Shown piece by piece: positions 1 to 4,803 of a DNA stretch of 11,926 nucleotides. The DNA is taken from contig JABEVL010000145.1 of the NCBI GenBank assembly GCA_013043995.1, positions 1 to 11,926 on the forward strand, in the 5' to 3' direction. Made by a program: the position numbers and the translations under genes. The notes under the pieces were generated by a model. The model was given only the letters and a program-made list of their open reading frames with translations. It was not told the DNA's origin and did not search any database. The number at the start of each line of letters is the position of its first letter. The first letter of the stretch is position 1. The DNA comes from Spirochaetales bacterium. Its GTDB lineage: Bacteria > Spirochaetota > Spirochaetia > JABEVK01.

Positions 1-15
1 ATCCTAGAATGCCTT

Positions 16-67
16 TTCCACAAAACTCTGGCAACCCATGGAAATACCTCTGACGATCGTGTAGATT
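16..67 (+). promoter_or_regulatory. weak candidate sigma70 promoter for the beta-barrel gene
   Basis: TGGAAA at 39-44 (4 of 6 matches to TTGACA) and TAGATT at 62-67 (4 of 6 matches to TATAAT) are separated by 17 nt. A transcript would start near 74 and give a leader of about 18 nt before the ATG at 92. Both hexamers are poor, so this could be chance, and the gene may instead be transcribed from upstream of the window. Confidence 0.22.
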
Positions 68-91
68 TTTGTTATGCACCGAGAAAGACTG

Positions 92-1474
92 ATGATGAAG
101 AAAACCCTTCCCCTGTTTTCTTTTTTTCTCTTTTTTTTGTGTCCTCATCTTTTTGCCCAAGATCTGAAGGGCTTTTCAAAAAATCCCGAAATGACGAAGT
201 TGAGTTTCTCGTCATGGAACCAACAAGGGTGGGTTTTTAGTCCCGACTCTAATCAGCCCAACTTCACCACCTGGAACACCGCCAGCGTCGCTGGGACCTG
301 GGGCTTGTTTCAATGGGAAGGCGAAGCACTCGCCGCTTCCGGGGCTGATGCTCGAGGTTTTTTTTCTCCGAATCCTTGGATAGACGCAGATCTTTACACC
401 CTCGCGCTTTCCTACAGCACCGTTCTCTACCCGGATAGTCAACCTCTGTTGATTTCAGCGTTTATTGGGCGCAAGATTTTTTCGGAAGCTAGTCTTTGGC
501 TTCTGAATCAACCTCTCGACGGGGGTGGTCTTGAATTCTCGCAGGATACTTGGAACTTCCATCTTGAAGCAGGGTGGGACGGTTTCCTTTCTAAACAGAT
601 TTCACGAATGCAAATGACCAACGCCGATTTGACCGATAGAACTTCCTCAACCGTTTGGTTTGCACCGCCGAGAAGCGTTTTTTCCGCCTGGCAAAATATT
701 CAATTTGTTCAGAATTCTGAATTCTGGGCAGGAGTTCTTGTGGTTCACGACTTTCGTGATTCAGGGATTGTAAAAGGAGGAGACGTCAATTACATCCCCG
801 GCGCTTCAGGGACCTACGGAGGGAAATACTATTGGGCAAGGTGGGACAGCCGTTCGTTTTTGGACTTTGACCTCAAAGGAATTTGGGAGATGGGAAACAC
901 TCTTCTTTACCAGCTCAACGACTCCAAGTACGAGAATTTTCCCGTTCAGGCTTGGAGCATCGGCGGGGATCTTGGGTCTTCCGATTTTTGGGAAGGCATG
1001 AGGCTCCGCGGGATCTTCCGTTACTCGAGCGGGGATAGTTCGGAGCGGCTAGCCTACGCCGAGGCCTCACCAACCTGGGGGAACGTCACCCACCTTTTTA
1101 GACCTCCCGACGCCGATCCCTATTCGATTGCTTTTCCTGCTGAACCAGGGAACCTCCAATGGTACGGGCTGGTTTTTGATCTCAAGGGTTCGCAGCTTCC
1201 CATCCACATCCCCCTTCTCTTGAACATAAAACTTCGGAGCCTTTGGCGGTCACTCCTCGGACCGGTCGATGCAACGGGGGGAAATCCCCAGAGTCAAGAT
1301 TATTATTTGGGCTGGAGTTGGGACCAGGCTTTCACGTGGATCTTGGACGAACATTGGGAATTGCGTTGGGATCAGGCAGCTTTCTTTCCCAATTCCTCTG
1401 CCCAAGGCTACTGGATGGGTCAAGCACCAGCTTGGGTCGCCGCGAGTGAATTTTCATTTCATTGGACTTGGTAA
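92..1474 (+). CDS. exported beta-barrel-like (outer membrane type) protein of unknown function
   Basis: I do not recognise the family. From the ATG at 92 the product is 460 residues; an in-frame ATG at 95 is equally good, and an earlier ATG at 74 would put charged residues (HRER) in front of the signal peptide. A purine-rich stretch, GAGAAAG at 81-87, is the likely ribosome binding site. The N-terminus (MMKK, then a Phe/Leu-rich core, then LFAQ) is a classical Sec signal peptide with probable cleavage after FAQ. The mature part is rich in Trp, Tyr, Phe, Gly, Ser and Asn, has alternating polar/hydrophobic stretches, no helical membrane segment, and ends in an aromatic beta-strand (FSFHWTW) with a terminal Trp, as in proteins inserted by BamA. 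A porin-like or other outer-membrane barrel is therefore inferred. The cysteine in the signal region lacks a normal lipobox. It stands alone, followed by a tRNA gene. Confidence 0.72.
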   Translation: MMKKTLPLFSFFLFFLCPHLFAQDLKGFSKNPEMTKLSFSSWNQQGWVFSPDSNQPNFTTWNTASVAGTWGLFQWEGEALAASGADARGFFSPNPWIDADLYTLALSYSTVLYPDSQPLLISAFIGRKIFSEASLWLLNQPLDGGGLEFSQDTWNFHLEAGWDGFLSKQISRMQMTNADLTDRTSSTVWFAPPRSVFSAWQNIQFVQNSEFWAGVLVVHDFRDSGIVKGGDVNYIPGASGTYGGKYYWARWDSRSFLDFDLKGIWEMGNTLLYQLNDSKYENFPVQAWSIGGDLGSSDFWEGMRLRGIFRYSSGDSSERLAYAEASPTWGNVTHLFRPPDADPYSIAFPAEPGNLQWYGLVFDLKGSQLPIHIPLLLNIKLRSLWRSLLGPVDATGGNPQSQDYYLGWSWDQAFTWILDEHWELRWDQAAFFPNSSAQGYWMGQAPAWVAASEFSFHWTW

Positions 1475-1482
1475 ACACCTGC

Positions 1483-1511
1483 TGTACAAAAGCACGCGTT
1501 CCCGGTATAAT
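1483..1511 (+). promoter_or_regulatory. sigma70-type promoter of the tRNA-Arg gene
   Basis: A perfect -10 hexamer TATAAT lies at 1506-1511. A -35-like TGTACA (4 of 6 matches to TTGACA) lies at 1483-1488, with exactly 17 nt between them. Transcription would start near 1518, about 8 nt upstream of the mature tRNA 5' end at 1526. This suggests that the tRNA is transcribed on its own rather than from the preceding gene. Confidence 0.75.
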
Positions 1512-1525
1512 CTTTTGCGCATGAC

Positions 1526-1599
1526 GGACACGTAGCTCAGCTGGATAGAGCGTCGGCCTCCGGAGCCGAAGGTCTGCGGTTCGAACCCGCACGTGTTCA
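1526..1599 (+). tRNA. tRNA-Arg, anticodon CCG (reads CGG)
   Basis: A complete cloverleaf can be folded by eye. The acceptor stem is GGACACG (1526-1532) with CGTGTTC (1592-1598), containing one G-U pair, and the discriminator is A1599. U8 and A9 are at 1533-1534. The D-stem is GCTC/GAGC (1535-1538, 1548-1551). The anticodon stem is TCGGC/GCCGA (1553-1557, 1565-1569), and loop CTCCGGA places anticodon CCG at 1560-1562. The variable loop is AGGTC. The T-stem TGCGG/CCGCA encloses loop TTCGAAC (1580-1586). CCA is not encoded, so it must be added by tRNA nucleotidyltransferase. CCG reads only the CGG arginine codon. Confidence 0.97.
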
Positions 1600-1605
1600 T
1601 AGACG

Positions 1606-1625
1606 ACTTCCTTTTCAAGCGAAGT
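1606..1625 (+). terminator. possible weak terminator or processing hairpin downstream of tRNA-Arg
   Basis: ACTTC (1606-1610) pairs with GAAGT (1621-1625). The intervening CTT-TTC-AAG can extend the stem inward with one bulged C. It lies 7 nt after the tRNA 3' end. No immediate U-run follows; only T-rich sequence appears further on, near 1640-1665. It is therefore a poor intrinsic terminator and might instead mark the end of the precursor. Confidence 0.25.
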
Positions 1626-1699
1626 TCCCAACAGCTTTCTCTTTCCTAACTATTTTTTGAGTTTTTCAGAACAGTGGCCTATTTGAGGAAGATCGCTCG

Positions 1700-2374
1700 C
1701 TAAGTAAGCGTTCTTTCAGTAAAAAAAAGCTGGGTCACTTCATCGTTTCCCAGTGTCCAGCGCTTGAAACGCAGCGGCCGCATCGCCTTTGCAAGGACCC
1801 TGATTCCGAGCTCGCCTACAGCTTCTATCCCTTTTCCGATTAGCAGGGGTGCAGTAATAACCGTCAGACAGTCCACAGCCCTTGCTGTCAAAAAAGAGGT
1901 GATCGTGGCGCCGCCGCCTTCCACAAAAAGACTTTTAACCCCGTTTTTCTTCAAGAGGGAAAGAATGCGGTCGACACCCTGACCTTCCCCTGAGTTAAGT
2001 TCGAAAAAACGGCAACCTGTGCCTGCAAGGATCTCGCGGCGTTCCGGGCTGGCCGAACTGCCGTGCAAAAGCCACACAGGAGACTGGTCCGTCGTCGATA
2101 AAATTCTTGATGAAACAGGGGTGCGAAGAGTTGAGTCTAAAATGATCCGAATCGGATTTCTGCCGTCGGGTATCCTACAAGTTAAAAGAGGGTCATCCCG
2201 AAGTACCGTACCTACACCCACCAAGATGCCGTCGTGGTCACGACGAAGTTCATGAGCGAGCCGCAGGCTCTCCGGACCGCCTATCCATTGACTATCTCCC
2301 TCAGAAGTGGCGATCCTTCCATCTAGGCTTTGGGCATAACTGACAGTGACGTACGGATAATCAGCTTTTTTCAC
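1700..2374 (-). CDS. stand-alone riboflavin-biosynthesis reductase (RibD C-terminal domain family)
   Basis: The 224-residue product covers just the reductase domain (COG1985, dihydrofolate-reductase-like fold). This family reduces the ribosylamino group of the pyrimidine intermediate with NADPH in riboflavin synthesis. Visible hallmarks are SLDGRIAT with the following SQWI (residues 16-31), GVGTVLRDDPLL (53-64), GRNPIRIILDS (71-81), VEGGGATITSFL (151-162) and the P-LLIG segment (176-180). The zinc-dependent deaminase half of bifunctional RibD (about 145 residues) is absent, as in archaeal/fungal RIB7-type enzymes and in some bacterial paralogues whose true substrate is unproven. The start is GTG at 2374 with only a weak GAAG upstream. 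No other rib gene is visible here. It lies opposite its neighbours: divergent from the PmbA-like gene and convergent with the tRNA. Confidence 0.87.
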   Translation of the reverse strand: MKKADYPYVTVSYAQSLDGRIATSEGDSQWIGGPESLRLAHELRRDHDGILVGVGTVLRDDPLLTCRIPDGRNPIRIILDSTLRTPVSSRILSTTDQSPVWLLHGSSASPERREILAGTGCRFFELNSGEGQGVDRILSLLKKNGVKSLFVEGGGATITSFLTARAVDCLTVITAPLLIGKGIEAVGELGIRVLAKAMRPLRFKRWTLGNDEVTQLFFTERTLT

Positions 2375-2386
2375 CTATGAAACTTC

Positions 2387-2398
2387 GTCAATTTTGAC
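2387..2398. promoter_or_regulatory. short inverted repeat in the divergent ribD-like/pmbA-like intergenic region
   Basis: GTCAA (2387-2391) and TTGAC (2394-2398) form a 12-bp dyad with a TT centre, midway between the two divergent start regions. The right arm overlaps a TTGACA hexamer that could serve as a -35 for the rightward gene. An operator is possible, but a dyad this short can occur by chance. Confidence 0.25.
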
Positions 2399-2423
2399 AA
2401 GAAAGGAAAGTAACTGGCATAGA
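2394..2423 (+). promoter_or_regulatory. candidate promoter for the pmbA-like/ppiC unit
   Basis: A consensus -35 TTGACA is at 2394-2399. It is followed after 18 nt by CATAGA (2418-2423), a weak -10 that is preceded by TGG at 2415-2417 and so resembles an extended -10. Transcription would begin near 2430, leaving a leader of about 36 nt that contains the strong Shine-Dalgarno GGGAGG. The weak -10 limits confidence. Confidence 0.42.
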
Positions 2424-2465
2424 AGCCTCGGGCGAATTATCATTGGAGAGTTCTGGGAGGCTGAT

Positions 2466-3755
2466 ATGCAAGAAAAAATCAAAAAAATTGTGGAAAAAGT
2501 CCGAGCCGATCATTGGAAATTGATGACGAAAACTTCTGAGGTGTGTCAGGCTCAGTTTCCCGCTCAGCCGGGTCAAGATTCGAGTTCCTTATTGAGTCAA
2601 ATCTCAAAAGCCTCTTTCGAACTTCAAACCTATCGCGAAGTTCAGCACCTCCAAGGTCGCTTTCTCGAACACTGCTCTTTTGAAGGAGAACCCACAGACA
2701 CAAGTTCTTTCTCCGTAGGGAGCTCCCCAGAAGAAATGCCTTGGTTTCCGCTAGAAATTCACACACCTGCAGTCAGTCAACCAACGTTGTCTTCGTTCTC
2801 GAAACAGAACCTCCAAGAATGGATACTCCCTTTACAGGAAATACTTCAAAAAGCCTGTGAGGGAAAGAAATATCTTCTTCAAAGTGAATTTATAAGATTA
2901 GAACGTTTGGAACGAATCTATCTTGATTCGTTTGGCCGCGAACTTGTCGACTTGAATTGGCTGGCATCCCTGGATCTTCTAATTCTTCCGCGAGCTTTGC
3001 CCGACTCTCATCCGGTGAATTTTGAGTTACGGTTCAGTGAGTTTTCCCCCCAGGATCTTCAGACTCAAATCCAAGAAAAAGGTGAAAACGCCGTACGCTT
3101 TGCAGCTGCTAAACCTTGGGATGGAAAGCGTCCACGGGTCGTCTACTTAAGAGGCCACCTTGTCGGAGACTTAATGGCCATGTTGATGCGCCGTTTAACC
3201 GGTTTGAGTTTATACACGGGGCTTTCTCAGGAAAAAATTGGGTTGCCGATCTTTCAGAAAACGCCCCTGGGCGATACGATCACTCTGGGAGCGCTGGGCT
3301 CACTGTACAACTCGCCCAACAACGCTTTTTTTGACGATCAGGGGCTAACGCTGTCTCGTCATACCCTGGTCGAAGGCGGTGTCGTCAAATCCTTCTTGAC
3401 CAGTCAAGAAACAGCATTTTACCTTAACCTCCCCCTGACCGGCTTAAATTCCAACTTTTCCCTGGCCCCGGGCACCTTGTCAAAGGTTGAGATGACCGAA
3501 GAACCCGCCCTTGAGATTTTACGCTGGAGGACCTTTGATCTTGATGAATCTTCGGGACGCTGGAGCGCAGTCGCTGAAGAAGCCTACTACTACGAAAATA
3601 AGGCTCAGTATCCCGTTTATGGTGTGAGGCTCCTTGGAACTTTAGAAGATCTCTTGACGAAGGCCCGTTTTTCTCAAGAAATTGGAAGTTGGGAGAATTA
3701 TACAGGTCCTGAATTTTTACAGGTACCCGGGGATTTTCTCAGGGAGGAAAGATAA
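2466..3755 (+). CDS. divergent TldD/PmbA (metalloprotease-like) family protein
   Basis: The ATG at 2466 is chosen because GGGAGG (2455-2460) sits 5 nt upstream; the reading frame is open further back to a TTG at 2394 that lacks a comparable site. The product is 429 residues, in the usual range for TldD/PmbA (about 430-480). The C-terminal half carries the family pattern: an FFDDQGLTLSRHTLVEGGVVKSFLTS-like stretch (residues 288-313), then a Gly/Asn-rich segment, SLAPG (332-336), and a terminal domain with VRLLGTLEDLL (387-397). TldD/PmbA pairs mature peptides such as microcin B17 and degrade CcdA. The HExxxH zinc motif of TldD is absent; the equivalent stretch (about 226-250) has a lone H231, so this is PmbA-like or catalytically degenerate. 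The N-terminal half is poorly conserved. No TldD partner is visible; the parvulin gene follows immediately. Confidence 0.8.
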   Translation: MQEKIKKIVEKVRADHWKLMTKTSEVCQAQFPAQPGQDSSSLLSQISKASFELQTYREVQHLQGRFLEHCSFEGEPTDTSSFSVGSSPEEMPWFPLEIHTPAVSQPTLSSFSKQNLQEWILPLQEILQKACEGKKYLLQSEFIRLERLERIYLDSFGRELVDLNWLASLDLLILPRALPDSHPVNFELRFSEFSPQDLQTQIQEKGENAVRFAAAKPWDGKRPRVVYLRGHLVGDLMAMLMRRLTGLSLYTGLSQEKIGLPIFQKTPLGDTITLGALGSLYNSPNNAFFDDQGLTLSRHTLVEGGVVKSFLTSQETAFYLNLPLTGLNSNFSLAPGTLSKVEMTEEPALEILRWRTFDLDESSGRWSAVAEEAYYYENKAQYPVYGVRLLGTLEDLLTKARFSQEIGSWENYTGPEFLQVPGDFLREER

Positions 3756-4034
3756 TTGGAATGGAAAGCCAGTCACATTCTTGTCAAAGACCGCGCCCAA
3801 GCGGATCAATTACTTAAAAGGCTAAAAACGGGCGGAAATTTTGAAAGCCTTGCTCGCGAGTTCTCAACCTGTCCTTCGAAAAGCCACGGGGGCGATCTTG
3901 GCTGGTTTGGAACTGGAAAGATGGTCCCGGCTTTTGAAAATGCCGTCAAAAGGACCGGTCTGGGGAGCCTGACAGACGTCGTTCAGACCCAATTTGGCTA
4001 CCATATCATCAAGGTGACAGGGAAAAGAGAATAA
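3756..4034 (+). CDS. ppiC: small cytoplasmic parvulin, peptidyl-prolyl cis-trans isomerase
   Basis: The 92-residue product is a single parvulin domain very close in length and pattern to E. coli PpiC (93 residues). It should catalyse cis-trans isomerisation of peptidyl-prolyl bonds. The catalytic-site residues typical of Par10 are visible: H7 in SHILVK, C39 in STCPS, M56 and F60 in GKMVPAF, and H83 in FGYHIIKV; GGDLGWF (45-51) is also a family signature. There is no signal peptide, so it acts in the cytoplasm. The start is a TTG that directly follows the TAA of the PmbA-like gene with no base between, and the ribosome binding site GGAGG (3743-3747) lies inside that upstream gene, 8 nt away. 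Translational coupling is therefore likely. An ATG at 3761 is out of frame. Confidence 0.93.
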   Translation: MEWKASHILVKDRAQADQLLKRLKTGGNFESLAREFSTCPSKSHGGDLGWFGTGKMVPAFENAVKRTGLGSLTDVVQTQFGYHIIKVTGKRE

Positions 4035-4070
4035 GGCTGGAAAATACTGTTCAGAGCTCTGGAATGAGCC

Positions 4071-4099
4071 GGCCTCCATCGCTCAAGCGAGCCGAGGCC
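4071..4099 (+). other. hairpin in the ppiC-radC spacer
   Basis: GGCCTC (4071-4076) pairs with GAGGCC (4094-4099), and inside it TCGC (4079-4082) pairs with GCGA (4087-4090) around the tetraloop TCAA, with a small internal loop. It lies between the ppiC stop and the radC start. No U-run follows (next bases AAATCTCG), so it is not a standard intrinsic terminator. It might attenuate read-through, protect an mRNA end, or simply be chance. Confidence 0.35.
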
Positions 4100-4118
4100 A
4101 AATCTCGTTTATAGAGGC

Positions 4119-4772
4119 ATGGAAACACTTCAACTCAAACCAAGAGAAAAATTTCAACGTTACGGCATCGAAGGGCTCTCTGATGTGGAGCTTCTACAGC
4201 TCATTTTAGGGAGCGGAACCCGCGCATTCGACGTCAAGAATCTCTCAGAACGGTGTCTGGAAGCCTTAGACTCCGTGGCGGTTCCCGATTCAAACCTCTG
4301 GAACAGAGTGGCTCGCCTCGCCGGGATGGGGCAAGCGAAAACAGCCCAAATTGCCGCCGCTTGGGAGCTCGGACGCCGTCGTCTCGACCTTAGAACGCAC
4401 AAAATCACCTGCCCTTCCGCTCTTTATTCTCACCTGATTCGTTACGCGGAACGCCCTCAGGAGACCTTTCTGACGGCGTCGGTCAACGGAGCTCAGCAGC
4501 TTCTAAAACTACGGGTCATCACCGTCGGGCTACTCAACAAAACCCTCATTCACCCGCGTGAAGTTTTTGCTCCAGCAATCAGCGATCGTGCTGCGGGGGT
4601 TTTGGTTGCGCATAACCACCCCAGCGGTCAGCTTGAACCCAGCCGCGAAGATCTTGAAGTCACGACACGGCTTTCACAGGCAGGGGGACTTTTGGGTATT
4701 CCACTTTTGGATCACCTCATTTTTACACGCGATTCTTACATAAGTCTCAAGGAATTAGGACATATCCTTTGA
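4119..4772 (+). CDS. radC: RadC family JAB/MPN-domain protein
   Basis: The 217-residue product matches RadC in length (E. coli 222) and architecture. The N-terminus has KPREK and the GLSDVELLQLILGSG pattern (19-33). A helix-hairpin-helix-like segment RLAGMGQAKTAQI is at 66-78. The C-terminal JAMM metal site is complete: E115, H165-x-H167, seven residues, S175 and D178, within HNHPSG and PSRED, followed by LLGIPLLDHLIF. The family was named for an E. coli radiation phenotype later traced to recG, so its biochemical role remains uncertain; it is often linked to repair or natural transformation. AGAGG (4113-4117) lies unusually close to the ATG, with 1 nt spacing, so initiation may be weak. It follows ppiC after 84 nt that contain a hairpin. 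Confidence 0.94.
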   Translation: METLQLKPREKFQRYGIEGLSDVELLQLILGSGTRAFDVKNLSERCLEALDSVAVPDSNLWNRVARLAGMGQAKTAQIAAAWELGRRRLDLRTHKITCPSALYSHLIRYAERPQETFLTASVNGAQQLLKLRVITVGLLNKTLIHPREVFAPAISDRAAGVLVAHNHPSGQLEPSREDLEVTTRLSQAGGLLGIPLLDHLIFTRDSYISLKELGHIL

Positions 4773-4797
4773 CCCCATGGTCATTTTTTTCTAAACT
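4769..4797 (+). promoter_or_regulatory. promoter for the signalling gene, predicted to give a leaderless mRNA
   Basis: TTGACC (4769-4774, 5 of 6 matches to the -35 consensus) and TAAACT (4792-4797, 4 of 6 matches to the -10) have exactly 17 nt between them. A start 6-8 nt after the -10 would fall at about 4803-4805, on the GTG start codon at 4804. The -35 overlaps the radC stop codon and the short terminator hairpin. Confidence 0.55.
4770..4790 (+). terminator. short intrinsic terminator at the end of radC
   Basis: TGACC (4770-4774) pairs with GGTCA (4779-4783) around loop CCAT and is followed at once by seven T residues (4784-4790). The stem starts in the radC stop codon. Five base pairs is short for a strong terminator, but the geometry is classical. 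It shares its left arm with the -35 of the next promoter. Confidence 0.55.
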
Positions 4798-4803
4798 ATT
4801 AGG

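Noticed and set aside
1..53. A reading frame ending in TGA at 51-53 (in frame with base 3, ending NSGNPWKYL), possibly the tail of an upstream gene.
   Set aside because: Only 16 codons are visible and frame 1 is also open through this stretch to about 240, so there is not enough sequence to choose. It is plausible as a C-terminus but not supportable.
74..91. An ATG at 74 that would extend the barrel protein by six residues.
   Set aside because: It would place HRERL before the normal MMKK signal-peptide start and has no Shine-Dalgarno.
1332..1631. A 99-residue minus-strand reading frame across the end of the barrel gene and the tRNA.
   Set aside because: It runs antisense through a complete tRNA gene and its translation is rich in Arg with no family features; it is a shadow.
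1526..1699. The tRNA-Arg gene as an integration site for a genomic island.
   Set aside because: No integrase, no direct repeat of the tRNA 3' end, and ordinary chromosomal genes on both sides.
2394..2465. A TTG start at 2394 that would extend the PmbA-like protein by 24 residues.
   Set aside because: The TTG has no ribosome binding site and coincides with a -35-like TTGACA, while the ATG at 2466 has GGGAGG at ideal spacing.
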